The notes under the pieces were generated by a model that was not told the origin of the DNA, made no database searches, and saw only the letters and a list, made by a program, of their open reading frames with translations. The position numbers and the translations under genes are program-made. Positions 1 through 11,789 of a stretch of 64,000 nucleotides of DNA are shown here, in pieces. Each line of letters starts with the position of its first letter. Positions within the stretch are counted from its first letter, which is position 1. Source of the DNA: Eudorina sp. 2006-703-Eu-15 (taxonomy: Eukaryota > Chlorophyta > Chlorophyceae > Chlamydomonadales > Volvocaceae). The stretch is from positions 155,422 to 219,421 of the forward strand of contig BDSI01000112.1 in NCBI GenBank assembly GCA_003117195.1. Reading direction: 5' to 3'.

Positions 1-1479
1 TGTCAAGACCAGCAGCTGCCGCGTGGGCTGGTGTCTCGATAGGTTGGGCTGCAGCACACGGGCCGGTGGAAAGACGAAATGCGTTGTAAGCACCGGCATC
101 CCCTCGTCGCCTGCAATGCCCACGAACCCCCGGCTTTGCCGCGTCCCAACTCCTGGCCATGTCCTCCGGTGGTGCCATTTGCACGTGTGTGTGTGTGTGG
201 GGGGGGGGGAGATACCACACACGATGTGAGACACGAAGATGCTGCCGTCGCCACTGCCGTAAGGTCCCGCGCGGAAGGCCCAGCCGTGGCTGTCGCCAAT
301 GTCGCTGCAACGGCCGCTGCTGGCACCTCCATCAATGTTGGTTGCTTCTGGCCGCAATGGGGCCTGGCTGCGCGCATGTGAATACCACCCCGTACTCGAA
401 GGAGCGTATGGAAGCACGGCGCTTACAACTGTCTTATTCTCCAGCGACGAAAGCCCTGCCACAGTAAGAAACTGGCTCCTCGTCCTCTCCTGATGTCGTG
501 TTTTGACGGTTTCCGTTGCAGGTTTAGTTGCACGTCCCACAGGCAGCTCAAGTACAATGGGGAACCACAGCGAAGTACAATGGAGTCAACCGGAATTAGT
601 CAACTGACACGAGAGACTCGCCGACACTCCACCGCCGCTTCAGGCGGTCCAGCTCCATATCCTCTATTGCTGCATGACAGACGGCGGCACTGGTGGGTGG
701 TGACCACGGAAGACGTCTTCCGCGGCGCTACTACTACACGTGCACCGACACAACTGCTTTATTTACTACATTACCGTATCGTCATTTGTCAATTGGCGCG
801 GTTTCCAGGAGAGGCAATCCTGGCGCGCTGGTAACCTGGTGTGTTGGCCGGTATGGCTGCATGAAGGGGTTGATGAGATGAGGCGCCTACGAGCTATCTG
901 GGCCCGATGGAACACCCGGTCGGGACTCGGGCCCACCTTGTACCGGTTACTTATGATCTGATAAACGCAAATGCCGCGTAGCGGAGACGTTGGAGATAGG
1001 AGCCGTGCGCGTGTTGCTGTCTTTCTCACCAACGTGTGGCAATGGCTACACCACAGAGCGGCACGGCGAGTCGCGTGGCCATTGGTGGGATCCCGGGTAA
1101 TCCAGGCGGGCTCGCCGACGGCTTCATATCCAAGGGCCCCCTTCCCGTCCCTTCTGCGAACACACCTTCGACTGGGTTCGCCGGTGTGGCCGATACGACA
1201 ATAGGGTGCGCCGTAGATTTCTGGTGGTGTCAACAAGCACCGTTCTGGCATACGCAACATGGGTCGGGTGGGGCCCTTTGCGAGCACGTGAGATGCATTT
1301 CATGGGGTACTTCTCAGGCGGTCTCTGTGAATATTTGGCGAATCCTATCTTGTCATCCGGTCGCTGTCACTCTTCACGGCCCGTCTATCACACGAGCCTC
1401 GGCTAGGCTGCCCGAATCACGTATGGCCGTCTTTTTATCATTGTACACCCCGGCATTACATACTAATCGACACCGTTGT
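1..1479. other. Left-edge region, no gene supported
   Basis: Short overlapping ORFs occur in all frames, as expected in GC-rich DNA, but none shows a recognisable domain or a consistent set of splice sites. A GT microsatellite followed by a G run lies near 185-210. It may belong to the intergenic or intronic part of a gene that extends left of the window. I see nothing further in it. Confidence 0.5.
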
Positions 1480-1797
1480 CCGGAGTGCAAGCAAGCGAAG
1501 GTGCAGCTAGATAGCCTTCAGCAGCGGGCCAAGCAAGTCCACCACGAGTACCGCTACAACCAGTATTCGAAGATTGCGGAGAAGTACGACATCATTGACA
1601 GGTTTTGCGCATATGCTCCGCTCGTCCGAGAGGCGCAGGGAGCCGGGTTCGATCACGACATGGACAAGGCACTACAGGGCGTCAAGCAGGCCCTGGATGG
1701 CATGCAGGGCCCTGTGCCGCACCCTGGCCTGCCAATCCCCAAGCCGGTCGTTGATCACTTGGAGGAGAGCGTCGTGAAGGAGGGCGGCTCCCTGTGG
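1480..1797 (+). CDS. Possible exon of an unrecognised protein
   Basis: An open stretch of about 105 codons looks more protein-like than its surroundings. It is rich in Lys, Glu, Gln, Tyr and Asp with amphipathic helical character (YSKIAEKYDIIDRF, then MDKALQGVKQALDGM) and a Pro-rich turn. A branch-point-like TACTAAT lies near 1459, and a plausible acceptor (gtgcag) ends at 1506, with the following codon in frame. A donor could be the GTCAGG at 1798, but I could not join it to other exons. I recognise no family. It could be an isolated exon of a gene entering from the left, a transposon fragment or a chance ORF. Confidence 0.25.
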
Positions 1798-1887
1798 GTC
1801 AGGGCCGCACGGGGCGGCCGGCGTGGGATGGAACAGGGATCAGGTTGGTAGACGGTGCGCAGTTGCCGAACAAAGCTGCAATCGACA

Positions 1888-2000
1888 GGGGCATTCCAAC
1901 CAGTAGCCCCCACCGCGTCACCTCCCCTCCGCGGGGCATTCCAACCAGTAGCCCGCATTGCGTTACCTTCCCTCCGTGGGGCATTCCGAACAGTGGGCGG
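1888..2000. repeat. Short tandem repeat, about 44-46 bp unit
   Basis: About 2.5 copies begin at 1888, 1934 and 1978. Each starts GGGCATTCC followed by ACCAGTAG or a variant and then a C-rich tail. It lies about 250 bp upstream of the TIM10 start codon, so it may fall in that gene's upstream region. Confidence 0.7.
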
Positions 2001-2247
2001 CATCTGTACGACATTCGGAACCGACACCGTGATACGGTACAGAGCGCAGAGTGGGCAACCGGATGGAAACATATTGTTCCAACCCTTCTGTTCATTACCG
2101 ACAAGGAGTGCGCTTGCTGTGCGGCCGGTCTTCGCTGCAAAATACCCCAAAGATTGTTTTGCAAGCAAGTATACCAGTAGACAAGCGGATTCTTAGGTAT
2201 TTCTATATTGCATTAGAAACTACAGCAGTTGTATCATTTTGGAGACC

Positions 2248-2724
2248 ATGGCAGGCGACGAGCCGACTAGTGCAGAGCAACAAGCCGTGGCAGCTGCCGC
2301 GCTTACAATGGCAACGACAGAGCTCGAATATCGCGTTCAACTTCTGAACAGGTCAGCCGGCGGGAGAATCATGATCGCACACGGCCGACATTACTAACAA
2401 TACCTCGACGTTCGCTGGGCGCAGCATGGTCAGCACCTGCCATGAGCGATGCGCTGCACGCCCGTAAGTAAAAGGGGAATGCTGGCTGCGCTGATCCCCT
2501 TGTTTGCTAAGCGAGTTTTGATGGCCATCGGGCTTGCAGGTACAAGGAAGGGACTCTTAGCGTCGGCGAGAACAGCTGCATTGACCGGTGTTGCGCAAAA
2601 TACTGGCAGGTGCGTCCGGGTATCGGAACAAAGTGATGCCTGAGCTGGGAAGTGCTGAACCAGGGGCCACTGCTCGCAGGTGGTCGCGATTGTCGGCCAG
2701 CTGCTCGGCGCGCAGAACAAATGA
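2248..2724 (+). CDS. TIM10: Mitochondrial import inner membrane translocase subunit TIM10
   Basis: Small TIM chaperone of the mitochondrial intermembrane space. With TIM9 it escorts hydrophobic carrier proteins and beta-barrel precursors from TOM to TIM22 or SAM. I assembled four exons, 2248-2351, 2425-2463, 2540-2609 and 2680-2724, with GT-AG introns and consistent phases, giving 85 residues, the usual small-TIM size. The twin CX3C signature is present as CHERC (residues 40-44) and CIDRC (61-65), separated by 16 residues. The stretch YKEGTLSVGENSCIDRC is typical of TIM10 rather than TIM8, TIM9 or TIM13. No presequence is expected, since import uses the MIA40 disulfide relay. An extra Cys follows the second motif, and the Lys-Arg usual before Tyr is replaced by Arg-Pro. 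The individual exons are too short to stand out as ORFs. A TGTAA lies 622 bases after the stop. Confidence 0.9.
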
Positions 2725-3345
2725 GCGTTGACGTCCATCAGAGCATATCACGTCCATCAGAGCATGTCAGAATCCCGGCGATGCAGCGGCAGAACGCGGT
2801 TATATTTACGCCCGAGCACCTGGTTACTTTTCCCTTTCGACGCCGACTATCCTGTTTGATGAGGGTTTCACATTGTTGGGTGCAATGGCTTGACCTGCCT
2901 TCACGTGGCCGGAAGGTGCGGGGCCAGCTTGAGGTTGAGCAGGCGCAAACGTAGACCCTGGGCGTCTCCGGCCCTGTGGTGCGGTCGCGGAGTTGTCGGG
3001 CAGACGGGGCTTCCTGGCGGCTTGCTGCCTGCAGGGCAGGGCCGTGTTGTGCCACACGATTGTGACTGCGTGAGGTTGGTCTTAAGGGTGGTCTGGGATT
3101 GGTTCAGAAGTTGGTTAAGAGGTCCACCTGCACCTGATGCCTCTTGGATAACGAAATGGAGGGGGCGTCGCCTGAGCCCCAACAAGGGCGCAGATGCTGC
3201 GTCCGACGTCACGGGGCCGTGCAGGGTTGGGTCCTGCCTTTAATGCACCCGGTGGTGGCTGGCAAGGCCACCGCACTGCCGCTGGGGGCTCAGCGCACGA
3301 AATGTTCGTGGCCTGCAAGTTGAAGGTACGATGACTCGAATCAAA
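2725..3345 (+). other. Probable 3' untranslated region of TIM10
   Basis: No coding signal is seen between the TIM10 stop and the first TGTAA on this strand. The length of about 0.6 kb is ordinary for a volvocine 3' UTR. Confidence 0.45.
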
Positions 3346-3350
3346 TGTAA
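3346..3350 (+). terminator. Putative polyadenylation signal for TIM10
   Basis: TGTAA, the common volvocine nuclear polyadenylation signal, is the first occurrence after the TIM10 stop. It lies only 23 bases from a TGTAA on the opposite strand that could serve HSP90C. Confidence 0.5.
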
Positions 3351-3372
3351 AATGCCTTCTTCTGACGAGTCC

Positions 3373-3377
3373 TTACA
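3373..3377 (-). terminator. Putative polyadenylation signal for HSP90C
   Basis: TTACA on the plus strand reads TGTAA on the minus strand, about 1.04 kb after the HSP90C stop. Cleavage is expected 10-20 bases downstream, which would overlap the predicted TIM10 3' end. Confidence 0.4.
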
Positions 3378-4413
3378 CGTAAGCCCCCCTCTTGCCTTGG
3401 GGAGGCAATGGTCGACATCCGGAGGAAGCAGCAGCCTCGCTCCGCCGCACCCGCCACATGGCCCTGGTCCCTGCTCGCGTCTTCCTCTCGTTCCGAGAGA
3501 GTTGTGTTTCCCGACACGACCGAGTTGGCGAGCAAATATGCTCCATCCGTCTGCATCTGTGCCGCCGATTGCATCGCGTGTGTAGGCCGTACAGCTCGTA
3601 CAGCCACATCACCAGTTCCATGGGTACACATCGGCGCATTCGGGCGTAATACCCTTTCGTCAATGACATCGAAAGAGCTAGGCAGGAGCGCGATGCACGT
3701 CCGTCCGTCCGTCAGCCCTCCGGTGGTGCCCATGCCCGTCAACCAATCAAATGGATCCGCGACGCTTGCTTGGCCTAATGCCATATGTGTGTCTTATCAG
3801 TCCGCATATGTGATGTGGGTATATTATATCGCTTCGTGCCTCTGCCACCCCAACCGGCCGTCAGCCGTTAACACGCATGCCTCCGTCAGTCATCACGACC
3901 TGGCCAGGCGGTCCCCCGATCTACCCCCTTCAATACCCCTCGATTCCCGTCAGTCTGCCGTCCTTGTCACCGACTCCCCTAATGCTGGTCTACACGCAAG
4001 CACGCACAGCACGCAGTGTCCTTGTCCACCGCATCCCGTAAGCCTTGAATCAGCACCGTCGGTCCAAGCCTTTGCCCGTACAAGTACGGCAACGTTACCC
4101 CTACCCCTACAGCCATTGGCCCAACCCCCCGACATCACTTCTAGCTCAGCTGCTTATTTGCCGCCAGGTTTTCCGCCGTCCCTTCCTTCGCACCCTCATC
4201 AGCCGACCATACTTGATGTCCACTGCGGCCTGTTGCCGCCCAGCCAGCATCCCCTCAAGCCCATCCAGACAGCTCTACCGCACGTCAAGTCAGACAGCTC
4301 CCCCCTTTCCCCCGCTTCCTATCCGGGCGGTCCATCTCTCAAGACGGGCGCATATGCTCCCCCTCCCCCTTAACCCTTCCCCATCACACCCAAACCAAGC
4401 AAGGCTCCGCTCC
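3378..4413 (-). other. Probable 3' untranslated region of HSP90C
   Basis: C-rich sequence with a long plus-strand ORF (3408-4373) of Pro/Ser/His-rich composition and no recognisable domain. I read it as the 3' UTR or downstream flank of HSP90C. Confidence 0.4.
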
Positions 4414-7400
4414 TTAGAACTTCTTCCAGGGGTCCTCCTCCGAAACCACCTCCGCGTCTACCGGGGTCGCCACTGGCCGCGGCGGCGTCGCCGTCGCAGT
4501 CGCCGCCGCCGCCGGGGTAGCCTGCGGCTGCTGCTGCTCCGCCGCCGCCGCGGCCTCCTCCGCCTCCGACAGGATGTCGTACCCCAGCGCGATCTTCATG
4601 AGCGTGAAGACCTTGGAGGCGTAGTCCTTGGGAGAGTCCACCTGGAAGCCACTGGTGATGAGGGAGGTCTCGTACAGCAGCTCCGCAAGGTCGCGGGCGC
4701 GGTCCTCGTCCTTCTCCTGTAATAAGGTACGACACAGGTGATGATGTACGACACGGGTGACGGGTGGTGACACATGGGTCAGACACACAAGGGAGAGGAT
4801 CACTAGAAAAAGGAAACGGAGGGGGGGGTGGGCCCTCGCATGTACGACAGGGGAACTCACGTGTACGGCACATACACACGCGCGCGCGCACCTGCAGCAG
4901 CGTCTTTATTCCGTTGATGATGTCGTGCCGCGGGTTGATCTCCATGATCTTGCGCCCCCGCATGTACTCCATGGCCCGGGTGTCCCCCAGCGCCTGACTG
5001 CGCATGATGCGCTCCATGTTGGCCGACCAGCCGAACTTGGAGGTCACCAGCGCGCAGGGCGAGTCCAGCAGCCGGTTGGACACCGCCACCTTCTCAACCC
5101 GCTCGCCGAGGGCCTGAGCGGGCGGGGGGTGGGGTGCGGGTGCGGGATAGCGGGGGGGAGGAGGGAGGGGGCGCGGATGGATCGACGGGGTTAACTGCAG
5201 GGCAATACCGGACTGTCCTCGTTCCTCTCCATCTTCCTCCTCCTCCTCCTCTCCTTCCTTCCCTTCCTCTCCTTCCTTATCTTCCCTTGCCTCCTCCTTC
5301 TCGTCCTCCTCCTCCTTCTCGCCCACCTGCCCCTCCTCCTCCTCCTCCTCCTCCCCCCAACCGCGATGGTACGGTGTCCGCACCTTCTTGAGGAAGTCCA
5401 CCACGGGCGCCAGCTCCCGGGCCGCCGCCTCCGCCGCCTTCTTCTCCTCCTCGCCCTCCTCGTCCAGGCTCACGCCCTCCTTGCTCACATCCACCATGTC
5501 GTACGTCACCTCCTTGTCCCCGAACTTGGCCAGGTTGGTCACACACGCCTCGTCGATGGGCTCCGTCAGGTAGAGCACCTGGGGGGGGTGGGGTGGGGTG
5601 GGGTGGGGTGGGGTGGGGTGGGGTGGGGTGGGGTGGGGTGGGGTGGGGTGGGGTGGGGTGGGGTGGGGTGGGGTGGGGTGGGGTGGGGTGGGGCGAGGCG
5701 GGGTGGGGCGGGCGGGGTGGGGCGGTAACGGGTAGGCGAGGGGTGTGCTGGAATTTAGGTGGTCCCCTGGGCAATTAATCCACACACGGTCAGGTACGCC
5801 CACATGCGCGAGGCACGAGCTAAGCAGCCGCTGCGATCCGGTTGCAGTTCCCCGGCCCAGCATCTCCTGACTTGCCCTGACGGCTCGCCTCCCCTGCCTT
5901 CCCGTGTCGACCTCCCCTTGTTCAAGTCCACCAGGACAGCGAACGCGCGGCGGGGGTCAGCAGCTGCACTGTCGACCCCCCTGTCGCCCTCCGTGCAGCC
6001 CCCCATCCCCACCTCGATGCCCTTGGCCACCATGGCCTCCACGAACGGCGCCGCCCGGGCCGCCTGCACGCTGTCTGCCGCCATGTAGTAGATGGACTTC
6101 TGGCTGGGCTTCATGCGTCTGACGTACTGGTCCAGGGAGGTGAGGCCCTCCTCGCTCTTGGACGAGTAGAAGCGCAGCAGCTTGGACAGCCGCTCGCGGT
6201 TCTCGGTGTCCTCCACCACGCCGTACTTGATCTGGCGGCCAAAGGCGTCCCAGAACGTCTTGTAGTCCTCACCGCCCTCCTTGGCGGCCAGCTCCTCCAT
6301 CATCTCGATGGACCTTCGCGGAATCGGGGGTGGGGGTGGGATGCGGGCGGGGGGGGGGTATAGGAAATTGGTAGACATATTGACACTGAGCTGCCCCCCC
6401 CCTCACCCTCAGGCGGCCCCCTCTACCCCCGGGAGGGCTGCTCTCACCTGCGCACCAGCTGCTTGCGGATGACCCTCACGATGCGGCTCTCCTGCAGGAT
6501 CTCGCGGCTCACGTTGAGCGGCAGGTCCGACGAGTCCACCACGCCCTTGACGAACGACAGGTAGCGGGGCATCAGGTCCTCGTCGAACTCGTCGCTGATG
6601 AAGACGCGCTTCACGTACAGCTTGATGGACTTGGAGCGCTGCACCGGAGTCGAGGGGGAGGGGAGGGGAGGCGGGGTGGGGTGGAGGAGGGTGTTAGAGG
6701 GGGATATAGGAAATTGGTAGTGAGGGAGGGCGAGGGGGGAGGGACAAACGGCGGGAATGGGGTGAGAGCGGCCGAAAGTGGGAGAGAGGATCAGGGCGGC
6801 ACAGTTGGGGGTGTGTGTAGCCGCGGAGGAACGCAGCGCCTGAGAGGGGTGAGGGGGTGAGGGGCGGCGCTCAATGTTCGGGGGCCCATCTCAGTGCAAA
6901 AAGCGCAACGCGCCCTTAGCCCCTTCGCACCGCCCGGGGGCGGTCAGGAGCCGGTCCCAGCGCCAGATACCCCTCAGCGGCCGACACAAGCCGATCAGTA
7001 GGCACCAACCAGCGGCTCCACATTCTACATCAGTCATCCCCTCATGGAGCCCCGCTTCGTTCCCTGCCCTCCGCCGCCCCGCCCCAGCGCCTCACCGCCC
7101 CAGCGCCTCACCGCCCCAGCGCCTCACCGCCCCAGCGCCTCACCGCCCCAGTGCCTCCACGCCCCCGCCTCACCGCCCCAGTGCCTCACCGCCCCAGTGC
7201 CTCACCGCCCCAGTGCCTCCACGCCCCCGCCTCACCGCCCCAGTGCCTCACCGCCCCAGCGCCTCACCGCCCCAGCGCCTCACCGCCCCAGCGCCTCACC
7301 GCCCCAGCGCCTCACCGCCCCAGCGCCTCACCGCCCCAGCGCCTCCACGCCCCCGCCTCACCGCCCCAGTGCCTCCACGCCCCCGCCTCACCGCCCCAGT

Positions 7401-10400
7401 GCCTCACCGCCCCAGTGCCTCACCGCCCCAGTGCCTCCACGCCCCCGCCTCACCACCCCAGTGCCTCACCGCCCCAGTGCCTCACCGCCCCAGTGCCTCC
7501 ACGCCCCCGCCTCACCGCCATCATGTTTTGGTTCTCGAAGGGCGCCATACCCGGCAGGTAGAGGATGGCGGAGAACTCGATGGTGCCCTCAACATTGAAG
7601 TGCACGTGGGCCAGGGGGTCAAGGAACTCGCCAAAGGTCGCCTGAGGGGAGGTGTAGGGGTGGGGGTGTAAGTGGTTTAGGGAGTCGGGAGCGGGACACA
7701 GTTAGGGTGGATGTGGAAGTTGTCCGGTTGGCCGACGTCGCCAATGCGCCCCCTGCACCGCCCCGCTCGGACAACCAGGCCTTCTAAGCACCCCCGCCCC
7801 GCCTTCTCGCGCGCCCCAACCCTCGCGACCAACCTGGCCTTCTCGGCCCCTCCGCCCCGCCTTCCCAGTTCCCACCCGCCCCAACCCCCGCGCGGCCGCA
7901 CCTTGAAGAAGTCATTGTACGCCGTCTCGGAGACGTCCTTGGGGTTGCGGGTCCAGATGGGTTTGTTCTCGTTCTCCAGCCGCCAGTCCCACACCTCCTC
8001 GTAGTCGGTCTTCATGACCGGCTCCACCTGCGGCGTTTGGTGGTGGTGGTGGGGGTGGTGAGGGGGTGCCGGACGGTTGCGTGGGAGGTCAAGTCCACAT
8101 CCGATACGCGCGACATGCGAAATGCGACATCCCAGGAATGCGACACTCAGTCTCTCAGGTTACGTTCATCGGACCGACCCGCGGAACTTCGAGAGCTGCC
8201 CCACCCCCAACGGGGCGAATGGTGCGGCAGTCGGGGCCGGTATCCCAGGGCAACTGTGCCCTCCCCCCGTTGGCAAAGCCCCTCCGCACCGCATGGGACG
8301 TCCATGGGCGACCGGAGCTGACCCAGACCCCGCATCAACCAGATTTCCGGCTCCGACACGCCGGTAACATTTCGAGATCTCGACACCCCGGAACTTCACA
8401 ATAATTACAAATCACCAGAGGGGAGTATGTGTATGTGTATGTGTATCTGCAAGTGATTGTGACTGTCCGTCCAGGCTCATGTCCAAGGGCCGTGGGAGGT
8501 TGCGTTCGGCCGCCCGGATAATCTACTGAATGGCCACCGGGGCGGGGAGGAGGGAGGGCGGAGGGGAGGAAGCTCCCCGAAGGAGGCCACCCCTACCCCC
8601 GCCCTCCGGCCCTCCCCGCCCCGAGTGGGCTCCTCCGGCACCCACCCGGTCCGGGGATATCCCGCCCGCGACCACAAGGTGGCGTTGAGCCGGTCACGGT
8701 CGGGCGCTTGGGGCGCTGGAAGCTGCGGCAGCTGCAGAACAACGCAAGCCCTATGCTGCTGGTGCTGCTGATGCTGCTATCGCTGTTACTGCTGCCACTG
8801 CTGCTGCTGCTGCCGCCGCAAAACAGTGATCTCCCAACTGCGCCTCCGATCCCTTCGTGCCCCCCTTCCAACCCGCTTGGGTGGCGGCCCTCCTGGACAC
8901 CCTGTCCCCCGCCCCCCGTGTCGCTTTGGATCAAACACGCCGCGTTCCCTCCTCTGATGGGTGGTGTGTGACAGGTATGGGTCCGCCTCCAGGCAGGCCC
9001 TCTGCTGTCATTGCTCACCCCACTGCCTTGCTCGCTGCGCGCTTGGTTAAACCCCCTCCCCCTCCCTCGTCTCCCCAGGGGGCGCATCTCCGCGCCTCCC
9101 CCCTCCCCTCCCCGTGGCGCGACCCACCGGCTTGGTTGGCTCGCCCTTCTCCGCCGCCTTCTTGTCCGCGTTCTCCTGCTTCTTGCGAGTGGCCTCGTCG
9201 TCAATCACCTTGCGGGGCTCCTTCTTGGGGCTGTACACCTGGAGGGGCGCGGGGTGCGGGTTGGGGTGTGGGTTGGGGTGTGGGTTGGGGTGCATAGGGT
9301 TGGAACCCCCACATGCACACACAGTCACACACATACACGCGATGGGCGCAGCCAGCAACCTCCCCATCGCCGGCACGCCTCTAGATCCCCGTCCCGAAAC
9401 CCCCCGACCACACGAGTAAACACACACGGCCGCCCTCCCCCCCCGATACCCCCTCCCAGGGTTGCCCCCACCTTGATCGGGAAGGCGATGAACTGCGAGT
9501 ACTGCTTGATGAGGCGGGTGATCCGCACCGGGTCGGCCATCTCGGCCGCGTCCTCCTTCAGGAACAGCGTGATGCTGCGGTGGGGTGGGGCGGGAGGGAG
9601 GGGGCGGAGGGAGGGGGCGGAGGGAGGGGGCGGTGATCTGGGTCAGCGGTTAAGATGTGAGTCGGCGATGAGGGTGGGGGTTCAGTGAGGCGGTAGAGAT
9701 GGGCAGCAGGCGGGATGCGGACCCTGCCTCCCTCCCCTCCACCTCCCTCGCCTGCCTCCCTCCCCTCCCCTCCCCTCCCCCCCCTGCCCTCCCCTCCACT
9801 GCCCTCCCTCCCCTGCCCGCCTCACCGTGTTCCCCGGACCAGGTCATTGGCCGCGTCCTCCCGAATGGCGTACTGATGGCTGCCCGCGGCGGCCTCCCAC
9901 ACCCACTGCTTGGGGTCCTCGGGGCTCTTGGACTGCACCCGCACCCGGTCAGCCACCAGGAAGGCCGAGTAGAAACCCACACCGAACTGCCGCCAGCGGG
10001 GGAGAGGGGGAAGCCCGGCGAGGGGAGGGGGGACTAGGAGATGCGACGATGTAATTGATACTTCGAAACCATGTATGGACACGTGCGATTGAAATGAAGG
10101 AAGCGACAAAATATGCAAGAGGGAAAAAAAGTCGGAGAAATGGGGAGGCTACCGTCACTGCCCGCCCCCTCCCCGTCCAGCAGCTCCGCGGGAGGGTGCC
10201 CTCCCCCTTACCCCGTCACTTTCCCCCCACCCCTCTTTATCCCCCTCACCCCCTTCCCAGGCGGCCCCACCCCGCGGCCCCACCTGGCCGATGAGGTTGG
10301 CGTCGCCCTTGGCCGCCATGACCTCCATGAACTTGCGGGTTCCGGAGCGGGCAATGGTGCCCAGGTTGGACAGCAGCTGCTCGCGGGACATGCCGATACC

Positions 10401-11789
10401 CGAGTCCCTAAGGGGGGGAGGGGCCGGGGGGCGGGGGGCGGGAGTGAATGGGGAGGACGGTGGGTGAGAGGTCGCAAGGGAGCGGACCGGAGGTCGGAGG
10501 ATGTCCGTGTCAAGTGGAAAGGCGGGAGACCGCCATCGCGGACCCAGAGGTGGCCATCAGCGCAGGAGGGGACCGCAAGGCAGGGAGCGGAGCGGCCGGA
10601 CCTCCCGCAGACCGGGTCGCCCTCCCTGCCCCGGTCGTCCGCCTCCTCCCCCCAACCACGTTTCGGCCCTCGCGGCCCCCCGGGTCCCACCTCCTCGCCG
10701 ATGGCGGAACCACGGAGGCATCAGCCCTCCCCCCCTTCCGTCATGTCGCATGGCCCCTCGCTCAGGGACTCCACCCCCCTGCGCCCGCCCCTCGATGGCC
10801 CCTCCCTTAGGCGCTCAGGGACTCCACCCCCCCTGCCCCTCCCGCCCCCTTCCCCACACTCACTCGATGGTGAGGGTGCCCTTGTCCTTGTCCGCGCTGA
10901 TGCGGATCTCCAGCTCCTCCCGGCCGGCCAGGATGGAGGGGTCGGTCACGGACAGGAAGCGGGCCTTATCCAGGGCGTCCGAGGCGTTGGACACCAGCTC
11001 GCGGAGGAACACCTCGCGGTTGCTGTACAGCGAGTTGACGATGATGTCCATCAGCCGGTCGACCTGAGTGTTCGCGGGGCGGGGGGTTCAGGGGCGGGGT
11101 GCGGTGCAGCGAATCGGTGGGCTGATAGCAGTTGATACCAACGCATGTTACAAACTGCGCTGCAACCAACCAACGCGTGAGGTTTGGGTAAGGGTGGGAA
11201 CACGACATGGCAATCACACATAATCAAATACACAGGCAGCCAGACAGCCTGCCTGCCTGCCAGCAATCCGAGAGAAATCAATGCGCACCTCAGCCTGGTA
11301 GGTGTAGACCTCCTCCCCGGAAGACGGGGCAGCCTCAGTGGCGGCGGCCCGAACCACAACGGACGACGGCAGGCCCGATGGGCGCAGCGGGGCCGCCGCG
11401 GGGGAGAACCCACCGCTCAGGGCCGAGGCGAGGCTGCGGCGTGGAAGGGCCGCTGAGGCGGGGAGGGCGGCCGACGGCGTGCCATTGGCCTTGGCCCGCA
11501 CCTGGAGGGCATGAGGCGTGAGGCACGACACGGACCGGAGGAAGCCACAGTGTGACCCCCGGAGCTGCGTCATCACCTGTAGGCAGCCAGTGAAATAAGC
11601 AGGAACGGGCAGCCGGGTGGCATGCGCTCTGTCTCGCTGCCGGCGCCAGGCCGCCGTGAGAGCGCAACTTTCGCACCACATCGCACGTGTGGCGAGAGGC
11701 AGTGCGCGACAGGAATGCCGTCCGGTGCATCGGTTGAATTGTTCAAATCTTACCTGGCCCACGCGTGAGGACAGTCCGCGCAGCAGCAT
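4414..11789 (-). CDS. HSP90C: Chloroplast heat shock protein 90 (HSP90C)
   Basis: ATP-dependent stromal chaperone that works with plastid HSP70B and co-chaperones in protein folding and import. Fourteen exons, read from 11789 down: 11754-11789, 11289-11501, 10864-11063, 10284-10407, 9826-9986, 9472-9574, 9128-9238, 7902-8027, 7516-7641, 6448-6638, 6013-6313, 5384-5578, 4892-5113, 4414-4716. All junctions keep frame, giving 803 residues. Residues 1-70 are a Ser/Ala/Arg-rich transit peptide. The GHKL ATPase shows Glu105 and Asn109 ([15 protein letters not shown]), Asp151 in DSGIGM, the lid GTIARSGT and GVGFYSAF. The middle domain has the catalytic-loop Arg in LNVSREILQ. The C-terminus ends DPWKKF after an Ala/Pro/Thr-rich linker and lacks MEEVD or KDEL, which argues for the plastid form. 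The ATG at 11787-11789 is the first in-frame ATG. Introns hold GGGGT and 15-16-bp satellites. Confidence 0.96.
5581..5725. repeat. GGGGT pentanucleotide microsatellite in an HSP90C intron
   Basis: About 20 near-perfect GGGGT units (on the gene strand ACCCC), decaying to GGGGC variants toward 5725, directly next to the splice acceptor at 5579. The G-rich strand is the non-template relative to nothing transcribed here, and could form G-quadruplexes. Confidence 0.9.
7078..7512. repeat. 15-16-bp minisatellite in an HSP90C intron
   Basis: Tandem units reading roughly CACCGCCCCAGCGCCT, in AGCGCCT, AGTGCCT and CCACGCCC variants, run for about 430 bases. They stop immediately before the exon that begins at 7516, so the array abuts the donor of that exon on the minus strand. 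Confidence 0.9.
9597..9640. repeat. G-rich 16-bp tandem repeat in an HSP90C intron
   Basis: Three copies of a GGAGGGAGGGGGC-type unit. Together with the GTGGGTTGGG run at 9245-9290 it adds to the unusually repetitive introns of this gene. Confidence 0.7.

Noticed and set aside
3408..4373. 321-codon plus-strand ORF downstream of HSP90C
   Set aside because: Pro/Ser/His-rich composition without domains; it lies in the probable 3' flank of HSP90C and reads like GC-rich chance ORF.
7078..7512. Regular short repeats that might suggest a CRISPR array
   Set aside because: Head-to-tail 15-16-bp units without spacers inside a eukaryotic intron; this is a minisatellite.
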